From Lophius americanus (lineage: Eukaryota > Chordata > Actinopteri > Lophiiformes > Lophiidae), in contig JBBDHG010000063.1 of the NCBI GenBank assembly GCA_037951165.1, positions 124,001 through 188,000 on the forward strand: a stretch of DNA of 64,000 nucleotides, given 5' to 3'. A program made the position numbers and the translations under genes. Under the pieces are notes generated by a model. The model made no database searches. It had not been told where the DNA came from and saw only the letters and a list, made by a program, of their open reading frames with translations. Below are positions 26,540-38,600 of this stretch, in pieces (the stretch's first letter is position 1; every line of letters starts with the position of its first letter).

Positions 26540-26978
26540 CACTTGATTTGCTGATTAACGCATGCGCGCTTACACACACTGTACGCAAACTGTATTACAA
26601 CAAAGATACACTGACACCCTGATCAGCCTCCGTGGGTATGCCCGTGAGTGTGGTGGACGGTGGGGATGTTTACTCGGCTACGTTCATACGTCACATCGTA
26701 TCCCAGCATGCATCAGGAGGCCGAGGAGAGATCTAGCAGCTGGTAGTGAGTTGCTAGAGCGACGAGCAGGCGGCAGCCGACGGCAGCCAACGGCCAACAA
26801 GGCAACCAGTTCATCCTCCATGTGAGAAAAACCGAGCCGTCTACTTTACAGACGACAGGAAAAAAATGATGTTCGGACGCCTGTTTCGTTACCACGCCAG
26901 CTTTTGAGTCATCATTGTCACCTGGTTTACATTTTGGAGGATTCCTCCCTCCATCCTCCGGATCGCACCGATCAGGCA
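26540..26978 (+). promoter_or_regulatory. med26 promoter and 5' UTR region
   Basis: Locally GC- and CpG-richer than the flanks, with two CGACGGCAGCC-like direct repeats around 26770-26795, immediately before the med26 initiator. No TATA box is evident, as expected for a housekeeping promoter. The start site cannot be fixed from the sequence. Confidence 0.5.
26701..26711 (+). promoter_or_regulatory. second ZNF143/SBS-like site upstream of med26
   Basis: TCCCAGCATGC, matching the core of the ZNF143 binding motif, about 270 bp before the med26 ATG in a locally CpG-rich segment. Confidence 0.4.
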
Positions 26979-29925
26979 ATGACAACGGTCTCAGCAACCC
27001 CGCAGCAGATGAGGGACCGGCTGCTGCAGGCCATCGACAGTCACAGCAATGTGAGTGCAGTTAGCGGACAAGAATTAGCTTGTTTACTTGCAGTCCGGCA
27101 TACTCGACTAGGCAGCTCACCCCGTGAGCTGTCAATTAACTTCTTTTTACAATCCTTTAAAACACTTTATTTACGATATAGATTGACACAGACATGTCTG
27201 GTGGCTGGCGAAGATGGAGAGACGCTACTGATTTGACAGCTAGCTTGTTAGCATAGCAGGAACGCTACATTGGTTAGCTATCAACTCGGCGTTAGCTAGT
27301 GTATGATGCATGCTAGCTGGTAGCCTATGTAGCATACTAGCTACTAGCCTAGCCTAGCCAAAACACCAAAGCGGGTTTATCCCATTTAACGACTGGCGTG
27401 TATATTTCTTGTTACTATTTTAGCTAAACATGTTTTATTATCTAATACTTGTTCATTGTTTAGTTGTGGGTCATTTTAGGATGAATATGTTCTTGTTGAC
27501 CAAGTGGGGAGGTAGCTCCCTAACTCTTAGCTTTCACGGCTACGTTTTAGGAAATAGTCGGAGCCTTCTTTCTGAAGTTAGTTGAATGCTAGTACTAGCC
27601 AAATCAGCTAACGCAGGTAAGTCTGCCGACACTTGACTGGATCAAAAACTTCCTCACATTCATACGTTTCTCACGTTTTGGTTACAGTATTTGCCACAAT
27701 GGCCCACTTTTGTACAAAAGTAAGTGACTATGAAGCTGTTTTGAGTTGACACTTTACAGTCGTTACTTTTCAGCGGCTTGCTGTCTGCAATCAAGCTAAT
27801 GTTTCTAAGCTAACTTACTCCACGCTCTCGTTGTACACACAATTCAAACGTCTATTTTAATTCTGTATGGTTTTAACCGTGATGTCATAAAGGGATAGTT
27901 TTTAATTTCTACTGACATCTGTTATGACTGATACGACTACAGTTCTCACCGATGTGAATTTCCCTTTTAACTGGCATTTTAATGATTGTAATTTGAAGTT
28001 CATGTTGCATGTTTGCCATTTGTGACCCACGTTGCCGGTGAAATAATAATTATGTTTTGTCCCTCTGCATAGATATGCAATATGGTGGCTGTATTGGAGG
28101 TAATTTCCTCTCTTGAAAAGTATCCTATCACCAAAGAAGCACTTGAGGTAAGATGGTGTATCGCTCTTTAGCTACTGCTTCATGTTGGAGTTGTTCTTGT
28201 TACTAACTTTCTAACACATTATTTATGTAGGAAACTCGACTAGGAAAATTGATCAATGATGTCCGAAAGAAGACCAAGGATGAAGACCTTGCCAAGCGTG
28301 CTAAGAAACTGTTAAGGAACTGGCAGAAGCTGATTGAACCTGGGTCGGCTGTGGCTGCGAGTGCCCCTGGATCTACCAATGGTAGTTCTCACCCCTGCAG
28401 AACAGAAGCCTCTCCTCCTGATATTTCTGTGTCAGGGAAGGGTGTTTCTGAAGTCAAAATCAGAAATGATGTCCACAACACATATTCACCAAAAGCTGAG
28501 AAATCAAGCAATCGAAAGCGCCGAGCAGAGTACAGAGACAGTGGAGTTAATTTACCAGAGAAAATCTCTAAGATGTCTTCATTTGACAACTCTTTTTCAC
28601 CACCACCCACCACCAATGGGATTGCAGGCAGTCCTGATGCCCCACCTGAGCAGCAAGTTGCCCCATCACCTGAAAAATCTCGATTAGAACACCTTGATAA
28701 TGATAAAATTAACAGAATTCCAGTAAATGCTGTCAAGCCTCGTCCCAGCTCCCCTGGAGTGGCCAAAATACCTAGCACTTCCTCAATGATCAAGGTTGCT
28801 GTGATGCAGCAGCAAGCCAGATTGGATGATGGAGGAGGAGCGTATTATCAGGCAAAAAGTCCCCGTGGCCTCGCTACTAGTCCAAGGAACATGAAGCAAG
28901 AAACCATGACCAAGCGCTCTTCAGTATATGCACCAAAAGGAACTCCTATTTCAAGCCCTTCCTCCAAGGATTCTACCTTATCTTTGCCCCAGCCTGTATG
29001 CTCCCCAGGCCAAGCAACTTACGCTGACAAGCTGCCACATTCTTCTCATAGATCTTCAATGCACTGGGCCAGTTTGTCAGAGGACCCCTCTCATTGCCCA
29101 CAACAAGACATATCTGTAACACTGGAATCCCCATCTGTGTCCCCTTCACCCTCTCACCCTCAACACAACTCAGAACTGCATAGACCACCATCTGAGGGAG
29201 CCGTGTCTGTATCTGATGAGACAGATGGGACAGTGCTCCCAAACTCGGAGCATAAAAGGAGAAAGTACAGATCAAGAGACTACTCTGTCAACTTAGATGG
29301 CCAGAAAGTAGAGGATGTGACTAAACCTGTACGGTTAAAAGAACGCAGATTAACATTTGACCCAGTCACCGGTCAGATCAAACACCTGGTACTCAAAGAA
29401 TCTTCTCAAACTGAGGAAACCCCCTCTCATGACCTTGCTGAGGCAAGGCAGAGAACTGAAAGCCCTGTCCAACAGCCAGCTACCCCAGCCCTAGCCCCAG
29501 TCCTAGTCCCCGCCCCAGGTCCTAGCCCCAACCCTTTCCATCAAACGAACTGGAAGGAGCTGTCCAGAAATGAAATAATCCAGTCCTACTTGAACATTCA
29601 GAGCAATGTGCTCAACTCCTCGGGGGTTCAGGCCCCTAGTGCACACTTTTTCATGTCAGAGTATCTGAAAAGGGAAGAACAGGAGATTAAGGACTCTAGG
29701 AAGATACATGTTCTGCAGACTGACAGCCTAGTTGTGGATTTACCGGGTATGAGACGGGAGGTGACAGACGAGGACCTGGATAGGATACACACACAGCACT
29801 GGCGAGGGGTGAACGGTTGTTATGACACCAAGGGCACCTGGTATGATTGGACAGAGTGCATATCATTGGACCCTCATGGGGATGAAAGCAAGTTGAACAT
29901 CCTACCATATGTTTGCCTAGACTGA
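26979..29925 (+). CDS. med26: Mediator complex subunit 26
   Basis: Nuclear Mediator subunit that docks elongation factors (super elongation complex, TFIID) through its N-terminal TFIIS-like domain. Coding exons: 26979-27050, 28073-28147, 28231-29925; 613 aa with all junctions in phase 0, close to the 600-residue human protein. The start MTTVSATPQQMRDRLLQAID aligns with the vertebrate N-terminus. Residues of about 10-87 form the TFIIS N-terminal/LW helical bundle (VISSLEKYPITKEALEETRLGKLIND, with AKRAKKLLRNWQKLIEP). The middle is low-complexity Ser/Pro-rich. The C-terminal third holds the conserved block SRDYSVNLDGQ, the KPVRLKERRLTFDPVTGQIK stretch and NWKELSRNEIIQSYL, ending NILPYVCLD, the Mediator-binding end. 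A single long terminal exon is usual for this gene. Confidence 0.96.
27236..27360 (+). repeat. TAGC-rich cluster at start of med26 intron 1
   Basis: Dense GCTAGC/TTAGC/CTAGC words, both orientations, about 190 bp inside intron 1. Similar words occur just downstream of the rps15 and dpp9 first exons. Function unknown. Confidence 0.5.
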
Positions 29926-30880
29926 GGGGTTAGAGGAGGTTCCTGTCCTTTTCCACTCCTTCATTTGTCTCCCTATGGAGACAAGATAGTTTGTGATTTT
30001 GTTTGTCCACTGTGAGATCGGCAAAACCCAGGCCTGCTAGGCTCCGCCCCTCGCCTCTTCCTTTCATGACCTATTGCGATTTTGGTACAAAAAGAGTTCA
30101 GATTAAAAGAAAAATTGAGTTGTAATTCCAAGGGCTGCTTGTTTTATTTTCCAAAAGGAAAGCCACTAATGAGGTCTAAGCTGCAGAGTGTTGCCGCTAA
30201 CACTGAAGGCATTGAAGACGAAACAAAATTATTCCTGATAATCAGAAATGGTGTTTAGTGTATTATTGAGGAGTTGTGCCTTTATTTCAGGCTCACTTTG
30301 ATGACACTTGTTTGAATAAGGAATTAAATCGAGCACTAAGTTTGAGGGAAGGCTGGAGTTTAGCTGTCCTGTCAAAACTGCCCTGTCGGTGCCCAGAAAG
30401 GTGTTGAAAAGAGTTCATCTAGCACAGGTAGAGCAAAACATGCCCAGAGTATGAAATACTGGCGCATGTTCGGCAGTTACAAGAAGCTTTATGTGAGATA
30501 TAAAGAGTAAATTATAAATTTCTTATCATCTATACATCTATTTATTTTGACCTGTTCATTTATGGTTGGTACATTCAGAATTCTAAAGATCTTTTTCTCT
30601 GTTTGCATCACAATGTTGTCCGCCTATTCATCAGTGTTTTAGGGGCACACAAGTTTTTTGCAAGGTCTTTCTAAAAGATCGACTGATGCATTTGGTCATT
30701 AACATTCCACATCCCACTCTTCACGCACTTTGACACTCTCAGCTCTTATGTCTGTGCCATCTCAACTCTTAAGAAATTTATTTTGGGGGGAATTTTTTTT
30801 TTCAAAATGTTTAATTCAAAATAGTGTTCTAATTTGAAGGCAATTCAGCTACAATAAAGTCTTTACATGCTAATTTTCTC
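29926..30880 (+). other. med26: med26 3' untranslated region (probable)
   Basis: Follows the med26 stop with no coding signal. The first canonical AATAAA is at 30853-30858, giving a 3' UTR of about 0.95 kb. A later AATAAA near 31719 offers an alternative end. Confidence 0.5.
30853..30858 (+). terminator. candidate polyadenylation signal of med26
   Basis: AATAAA in the context CTACAATAAAGTC, followed within about 30 nt by T-rich sequence. Confidence 0.5.
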
Positions 30881-33480
30881 ACAAGACTAATAAGATCAAC
30901 AAAATATTTGAACGTCGAGTCTCTGTTTCCATTCCTTTCAGATTGTGTTTGCATTCAGTATTTCCTTCACCTATAAGTTTAACAGTCTTGTTGAATGTAC
31001 AGCATAACGCCTCTTTCAACAACTTGTTGATCATGACATCACTGACTTGGTTTACATGTGAATAGAGGCTGATGCTGCTGCAGTTATGGTTGTTCCTTCA
31101 GACATAAAAAGTTTTAGTACCTTTTTCGAAAGTTCAGAAAACATGCAAATTAAGGCATCAGGTCTTCCTTGCTTCAAATTTTAAATACAGTAACCGTTTA
31201 GAAAAAGTAGAAAGTTTCATTCACCAGATATTGTTGGCAGTTTCCATGTGATAACTGTTAATTTTGGTTTCCCTTCACTCTCACCCAATAACACTTTTTT
31301 TTTGCTCACATGAAAAAAATTAAGATTGTCCTCTGTGCAGCCTCTCCGTCAATTCATTCATTCATTCATTCATTCATTCATTCATTCATTCATTCATTCA
31401 TTCATCCTTACCAATGTGCCTTGGTAAATAGTAAATCCGGATTTGCTTCTACATAAAGCACGCCTGTCCAAAAAGCCAGGTTTATGTGAGAACTCCAACA
31501 ATCCTGTGATGAATATGATGCTGTTATATGCACCATTTCTGGTACTTTTTGTACAAGCTGATTTAGCAAGGGTGAAGCTGCAGACAATGAGAAACTGCAC
31601 AACAACACAGCTGGCAATAAAGGAAAAAGTGCTACAACTGGTTGATAATCTGTTCTCTGGAGTTTTGACTGGGGCATCTTTATTTGTTAAGTGTTCAACA
31701 TCTCTCAATTGTTTGAAAAATAAAAATGTTCTAAATATCGAGCTTGGGCTTTGACTCTTTACACCATCATCGTGTCTATCAACCGCCAATCTTGCTTGAA
31801 TATTTTTCCCTGTTCAAACTAGGGATTTTAAGCTTCGGGTACCTTTGCATTACATTTTGGAGCTCAAATATTGGTAGTGTTGATTTGCCATGATTAGTTG
31901 CAGTCATTCAATTCATCCATATGAGGGCGCACTAATTCCATTGGTATCTGTTTGCATCTGGTGGGTATGTAGTGGTAATATTTGACTTTCCTTTGCTCAC
32001 AAAGATTTTGATATTAAAAAAAAAAGATTAAAGTCCAGTGATGGCAACCTGATGACGCTCCAAGTAAAAAAAATGGCTTTGTTTGTAGAAGTGTCACATG
32101 TTTGGTAGGACAATAAATCTGTAACGATGCCATATGCTTCTTGAAATGTTTAAATACACTCTGGGTGACTGTCATAAGTACGTCACAGCAATCTTCTGCC
32201 TTGAATCTGTGAGCTGACATAAACTCATGACAGACAAGAGGATAACTTAATTCACTTCAGGTGTGTTTAGTCTCAGACTCTGAGTCAGTCCTCCACACAC
32301 CTGCATGATGTCATCATGTGCCGCAAAACAGCTGTTTTTAGACCTGATTAGATCATTGGTTCATTTCCAAGAAATTACATCTTATCTGCTTAGAATGGCT
32401 TGAGTGGAAAAGAAAAATTTTTAAATGAAATTTTCCATTTGCTGTGAAGTTTTTATGGTGAAATACATGAATTTCTCATTTTGCATAAGCTATAACCTAT
32501 GTGTATTACATTTTTGCTTGAAAAATTACTTAATTTTCTTTTAATGATTTATTTTTCTTGTTCTTGTTTTAATAGAAAACAGCACCCCTTTGTTGAAAGA
32601 GATTATATCTCTTGCTATTGGAAGACTCCCTTGGATTGTCTAATTAAAGATTTATTTCAGCATTAAACATCCCAGTGTCAGACACAGACATGCTTTTTCT
32701 CATGCTGACACCGCTTCAGTTCTAATCCAGCACTATTTGATTCCAGTGTCAAGATATTCTTGATTCTGTGTTCCTGCATAACTGATTTAAGAAGATGGGA
32801 AATTAAACGCCTGTGACAAGAATATAAATCCACTGGCATGAAGTTACAGTCTGGTTAAATTTTACTCAGTCATTTATATTCCATGACATTATTTGTAGCA
32901 GATTTATTACCCATGGCGTGTTAAGTCGTGCCTGTTATCGTTAACGCCATAGCATTGACATAACGTCATCTCAGTAGCTCGCTTTGCTTAGTTCATGCAA
33001 ACCTTTTTTGACAGTGACTCAATACTGTGCGACAATTTGTCTGGTTCACTAAGTCTGGTATGTAGGGTGGGACCTGTGGATCACTCCCACTCTCCAGGAA
33101 TTTGGGAAGTTTCCTTCCATATAAGGAGTTTTTGATTTCAATCTGGACCTGAGAAAGAAAGGGGAAGGTGGAGACTAGCATCGATTAAAGGAATGGACAA
33201 CCAAAGAGTTTGCAAAGTGAGGAAGATAAATCGCTCCTCCAGACTTCCGTGGTTGCTGTGTGTTTATCTTAACCTTTATTTATATATATGTTTGAGAGTT
33301 TGTCATAGACCTAAACGTATTTAATATTTTATAATGCATTTTTTGAATCTGATTATTTATAATTTACACAGTCAGTAAAACCACACTCAATTCTAACTTT
33401 ATTTAACTAGTATGAAGGTTTAACAAACCAAAAAGCAGGCCATCTTAACTACGGAAGAGGATTAGGGCAATATATGGCTA
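30881..33480. other. intergenic DNA, no gene seen
   Basis: AT-rich DNA between med26 and the repeat cluster that precedes cnn2. Contains the ATTC microsatellite. Short ORFs such as those near 31400-31790 overlap on both strands and match nothing recognisable. Confidence 0.6.
31352..31405. repeat. (ATTC)n microsatellite
   Basis: About thirteen uninterrupted ATTC units between med26 and cnn2. Confidence 0.95.
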
Positions 33481-33499
33481 TGTAAAAAAAAAAGGAGAA

Positions 33500-33675
33500 A
33501 AATTTAATTCTGACTCTATTCTCAGATATCTGATTTTAAACTCAGAATTCCAAAAAAAAAGAAAATATCTCCTAACCCTATTCTAAGAATAAAGTCGGTA
33601 TTCTGAATTTAAAGTCAGAACTCTGAGAATAAAGTCAGAATTCCTCCCAGTGAATTCTTACTTTATTCTCAGAGT
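33500..33675. repeat. degenerate tandem repeat of GAATAAAGTCAGAATTC-type units
   Basis: Successive units such as GAATAAAGTCGGTATTCTG, AATTTAAAGTCAGAACTCTG and AGAATAAAGTCAGAATTC run in the second half. Inverted versions (ACTTTATTCTCAGAG, GAATTCTTACTTTATTC) flank them, so the array is partly palindromic. Confidence 0.75.
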
Positions 33676-33710
33676 TACAGAATGAACTGTATTACTGCAG
33701 TTCACACTGG

Positions 33711-33762
33711 AAGACAGGCGGTGTGAACTGCTGTAAGACAGGCAGTTCACATCGCCTGTCTT
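33711..33762. repeat. near-perfect inverted repeat (20-bp arms)
   Basis: Arms 33711-33730 and 33743-33762 pair at 19 of 20 positions around a 12-nt spacer. A further GTTCACAC/GTGTGAAC pairing overlaps the left arm, so two mutually exclusive hairpins are possible. No gene adjoins it. Confidence 0.85.
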
Positions 33763-34051
33763 ACTGCTCCATTCTGATGTTCCTTAAATCTGATTTTTTG
33801 TGTAGCTGTTCACATTACTCTGAAAACTTGTCCTATATCAGACTCCGGTATGAACAGTTCACAGTGAACAGTCTGTTTGTTTTTTTGTTTTTTTGTGGGC
33901 AAAAATAGTAATAAAACTACAAGACCGATTTGCATGAACTTTTACCCAAAAGTTAGATTTGACATATTCTTGAGGTGATTACATGTTGGTGATACGTAAT
34001 AAGCACTAATTACATTTAAATCCAATTACTTTTTGTTTTATTTTTCTAAAT

Positions 34052-34541
34052 ACACATCACCCCTGTTCTTCATTCCCTTCACTGGCTTCCTATCTCCACC
34101 AGGATATATTATAAGATTTCTCTCCTCACTCACCAGTGTATCCATGGTAACGCACCCCCCTAGATGAGAGAACTACTCACCCCACTGACCTCGACATGAT
34201 CCCTTCGTTCTACCCAGTCATACCGCCTCCTCCTTCCCCGGACTAAGCTCAGCACCATGGGTGATCCGGCCTTCTGTTCTGCTGCCCCTCGTCTGTGGAA
34301 TGCCCTCCCTGACCATCTCAGGGCTCCACAGACGACTGACACATTTAAAAAAGGACTTAAAACTTTCCTTTTTATCAGAACCTATAACTTTAATTAACAT
34401 TGCTGCTTTTTGGTCAGGCTTTCATATAGTTATTTTTTTATTTTTTATTGATGCTTTTATCTGCTTTTACTTTGTAGCACTTTGAGATTTGATCCAAATG
34501 TAAAGTGCATTATAAATTAAATGTATTATTATTATTATTAT
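34052..34541 (+). mobile_element. 5'-truncated L2/CR1-type LINE 3' end, copy B
   Basis: Same element as copy A in the opposite orientation. It starts ACACATCACCCCTGTTCTTC and encodes decayed RT C-terminal motifs (ELLTPLTST, then a stop, then RTKLSTMG, WNALPDHLRAP, FKKGLKTFLF). It ends in a 3' UTR reading GCACTTTGAGATTTGATCC and an ATT microsatellite. In-frame stops show it is inactive. It lies immediately upstream of the fold-back element at 34564. Confidence 0.8.
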
Positions 34542-34563
34542 AAATAAGCTGTATGGAGTATGG

Positions 34564-35213
34564 ACGTCACAATGCGGCCATTGCTTCCTTTGTTCTTATG
34601 ATCCCTTTGATGTGCCTTTGGGGATGTAGCTGGGGTCTCAGTAGGAACATAAACGCTGAAGTGGAAGGCGCAGGAGTATTTGAGAGATACTCAGAGAGTT
34701 TGTTGGAGTTCTCGGTAGATTTAGACGAAGGCAATACTTAGACATTGATTTGATGGAGGAATCTGCATGGATTCTTACCTGAGGTATGTTATGGCAGAGG
34801 TTTGCATTTTCTGGGCTCATGTAATAAAAATGCAATTTTATTTTATTTAAAATGCTGCAAAACATGCAAGGTTACCAACATTTTATCACCACTAGGATAT
34901 GCCAAGACCTGTCATAGATTATGACTAAATAGAATAGATTATTATTTATTTTTTCAAATATCTCGTTAAAACGTAAACATCTGTTGCATATGTTCATGAA
35001 CATACATGAAATATGAAAATATCTACTATTAATTGAGAATATCTTGTTATAACAGGAAAATATCTCTAAATATCTCTCACTCTGCCCCTTCCACTTCGGC
35101 GTTTCCGTTCAGCCCACTGAGCCCCCAGCTCAACCCTCAAAGGAACCAAAGGAATCAAAAGAACAAATGCAGCAGTAGCTACATTGTGTCATCATTACGC
35201 CACATTGTGACAT
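34564..35213. mobile_element. fold-back element or pair of inverted repeat copies
   Basis: Arm 34564-34692 and the reverse complement of arm 35068-35213 are clearly homologous. They share GTCACAATG at the outer edge, TTTGTTCTT, CCTTTG, AGCTGGGG.CTCAGT, AACGC.GAAGTGGAAGG.GCA and GAGAGATA at the inner edge, with scattered mismatches. About 375 bp of unrelated AT-rich DNA separates them. This could be a MITE with long terminal inverted repeats or two insertions of one repeat in opposite orientation. Confidence 0.65.
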
Positions 35214-35479
35214 CTTAACTCCAAACTGTTTGGAATTTTATTAAATATGTTTCTAGTCACCTGTATGATACGACAAATCCTACCTTTGAGTAAAATTTCA
35301 TGCACATAAGTCCTGTAGTTTTTCTCACCGTAATCTTGTTCACAAACAAACAAACTGACAAAACAAACACAGGAGTGAACACATAACCTCCTTCCTTGGC
35401 GGAGGTAATTATCTGATAGAACTTTGAAAAGATATTGATATAACGTTAGAATATCTTGTTGACTGCGTCCCGGCGGTGA

Positions 35480-35666
35480 ACTATCTTGACTTTTGGGTTG
35501 GCACCCTTTGGCAGATCCACGAGGCGTTCCTATTGGCGGTCGTCACGAAGAGAGGAAGTATTTAGCGCGCTCCGTTTTCATTGGAGAGAAAGTCGACTGT
35601 AATTTAGCGAAGGGTTCAACTTTAAATCCCTAACTTTCGCGCAAACAAACCAATCAGAGTCCGACG
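35480..35666 (+). promoter_or_regulatory. cnn2 promoter and 5' UTR region
   Basis: A GC-richer block with inverted CCAAT boxes (CTATTGGCGG near 35531, TCATTGGAGA near 35579) and a direct CCAATCAGA at 35650 lies just before the cnn2 ATG. No TATA box is evident. The last CCAAT is only 17 nt from the ATG, so it is probably transcribed. Confidence 0.45.
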
Positions 35667-38600
35667 ATGGCCTTTATCAAGGGTCCTTCTTACGGACTTT
35701 CAGCGGAGGTGAAAAACAAGGTATGTATACAGTACATAACGTTTCTGAACTCGCCACTGTTGTTGAACTTTATCTCATCATTGCACTTTTAATGGAGTTT
35801 GGTAGCCACCTCCATTTTGATGTGCGTGCCAGCATCAGCGTTCAGTCGGAGGTGGACGGAAAAAACGGCGTCAGATCACTTTTTAACGCTGCTTTCTAAG
35901 ACTAAACTAACTTAACAATCAACCAACTGCTTGTGATGAGCACGAACGGTTGCGGTTAATTGTATGAAAAAAAATCAACTTCTTGGTATCAAGTATTTGA
36001 ATGAAATATTGGTTTTAATGCAGGGTGCAATCTTAAAGCCGACTTTGGGCGTTGTCCCTCTTGGCAAGAACGTACGTCGCTGGCGGAAAAAGCGTTTCGG
36101 CTACTTTTGCGGTATAGTGATGCATTTACTGTATAAAATATCGTGTTGGTGCCAAGACTGGGTGTCATCTATCCATTGAGCCCCTTCGCTCGTCCTTGAC
36201 CCTTCTCATGACTCTTTGCAATAGTCTTCTTTTCTTCTTCCGAATGACGTTTTCTGCGTCCCCCTACTGTGCAATAACGCAGATATTAAGCCCTTTTAAT
36301 AATAATAATAATAATAATACTACATTTCATTTATAATATACTTTACATTTGGATCAAATGTCAAAGTGCTACAAGGTAAAAGCAGATAAAAGCATCAATA
36401 AAAAATATTATAATAACTGTATAAAAACGGGAAAAAAAGTTTTCTCACTTTGAGGACAAATTTTAGAAAGTTGCAGTAAACCCACATTACCATGGGCGCA
36501 CTTCTGTTAAAAAAAATAAATAGTGTGCTATACTGCAAATATATATTACTTTCCTTTTTTTCTACTGTGCTCTTCATCTTTACCTCTGGTGCTGTGACAC
36601 TGTAGATTTTCCACTGTGGTAAAATAAAGGATAGTCCTCTTATTGATACCTGTTAGTTGGTTTCGGGGATGATTGGTGTCTGTCAACATTTTATGAACAA
36701 TAACAACAACAAGAGAGATATGGCAGATTAGGCAGTTACACTTTTCTTCTGAAAAAAGCATGATAAAAGTAATAACAGACCAGTGACCAAAACTCAGCCA
36801 TGGGCAACTGAATTTCGTCCACCATTATGCACATTTGGGTCCAGACTCTACCGTTGGCTAAATGTACACGTACATATAAACATAAAAATGAAATGTAAAT
36901 TTACAACATTTGCATTTTTGGGGAAATAAATCATAGCTGTGAAAACAGATTTACAAGAAGTGTGACACTTCCCGTTCTTGATACAAAGTTACAAGCTGAG
37001 GAAAAAAAAAAAAAAAAACTACACTGGAAATGACTGTCAATGACCTTCCATGTAAAAGCAGAGTGAGCAGGGATATTCTACAAAGTGTAAAGCGCAGAAA
37101 AGAAAGTACATGACAATGCAACAGTTTAACTGATAAGCAGTGCTCTCAAATCGTTCCAAATATCAGGGGGCTATACTCTGTATATCAGAAATTGGACTGC
37201 AACAGAAAATCGGATATAGGAAGTTACATTTTTGTATATTGGAAATTCTTATGATGATGACCTTGATTCCACATGTTTGGGGTAGTGTTGCAGGGTCATG
37301 GAATTGAGTTTAATTACGTCTTTCTGCATGAGGCAGATGGGAGTAAATTAACTATGTAGTATGTCTCATGCCCTGAGTGCAAGGACACGAACCCTGATAA
37401 GTGAAGACAATGGTGCTGGCGGAGGTCTGGTCTGTCAGACTACTTTCTAAGGTTTCTTTGCATTCCCTGGCTGTGGCCTTGCATGGGCGACAAAGGGTCT
37501 CGTCTCCTCCCAGAATCTCGACAGAACAGCATGTGCTGGAAACAAACAAAAAATCCCTTAGATTCAGTCTGCTGGTAGTGATGGTCTTGAAGAGGGGAGG
37601 GAAGGGGGAGGCAAAAGTGATGCAGATTTGAGTGGTATTTCCTGCCATCAGTGACGTAGACTTTTCCATGAAATAAGAGGCATTTCTACTAGCATGTCGA
37701 AAAAGTTGTCAGATTAATTATGTCAGAATCTCAGACATCATATTCAAAGTTAAACCAAAAATTGCTGAGCATCACCACAAACCATATCCTTCAGTGGGAT
37801 CAAGACTTTGCTGGTTTTATTTTGTTTTTTTATTCGTCCTCTATGGGTCAAATTCCTTGCGTTTAACTTGTCTTTGTAAATGACTTCTACAGGACTTTTT
37901 TATGAGCAGTTGAAGAGGCCAGTGTTTTGTTTAATGGGAGGATAACTGAATGATGGAAATTTAATTAGAAGACAGACATTCCTTTAGCATGCAACCAGCT
38001 GTGAGGTGAACGCTCCCAACTTCTATGTATATAGTAGGTTAATCTCTGCGGTTCAGTCTTTCTTTGCCCTCGGGAAAGAGAGGGTTTCGAGAGTTAACAT
38101 GGAATGCAGTTGACACCATCCGCAGTGTACCCACTGAAATTGATTCCTAGATTTGTCAGTGACTTGTTTGTCATACAACTTAACAGACTTAACTTTTATT
38201 TGTGAAGCAGGAACTTTCTTCCTGAATGGCGTCTTTCAGAGCCAACAAGGAGTGTTTCTCACTCTTCTGTCATTAGTTTAGTGAGACCCTCACGTAAAGT
38301 CTATATTTGTGCCGTGTTAAGCTTCTTAAAAACCCTCCCTCCCCTTTAAACTATGAACTTCCTGTGTTTCAGCGGAGAATTCAGCTGTTTACCAAACAGG
38401 ATGTGTGTTTATGCGTGCGTGTGCGTGTGTGTGTGTGCGAGCGAGGGGGGTGAAGACACAAAAAGACAAAAGCACCTCTGTTGACACAGCTCCTTAGACT
38501 GAGGCAAAGTAAAAACAGTGTTGACCATGAAACATGATAGTACACAGTCATAATTTACTTTTGAGGGCAGATATTATGGTGAAATGTTAACCCACACTTC

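Noticed and set aside
26562..26825. ORF of 87 codons upstream of med26
   Set aside because: It lies in the CpG-rich promoter/5' UTR, ends before the med26 ATG and has low-complexity Arg/Ser content without homology.
31394..31789. Overlapping ORFs near the ATTC microsatellite
   Set aside because: Three frames are open on two strands, with no family motif; treated as chance in AT-balanced DNA.
37352..37669. 105-codon - strand ORF in cnn2 intron 1
   Set aside because: No recognisable domain, signal or homologue. The opposite strand is also open for 76 codons, so it is most likely chance.
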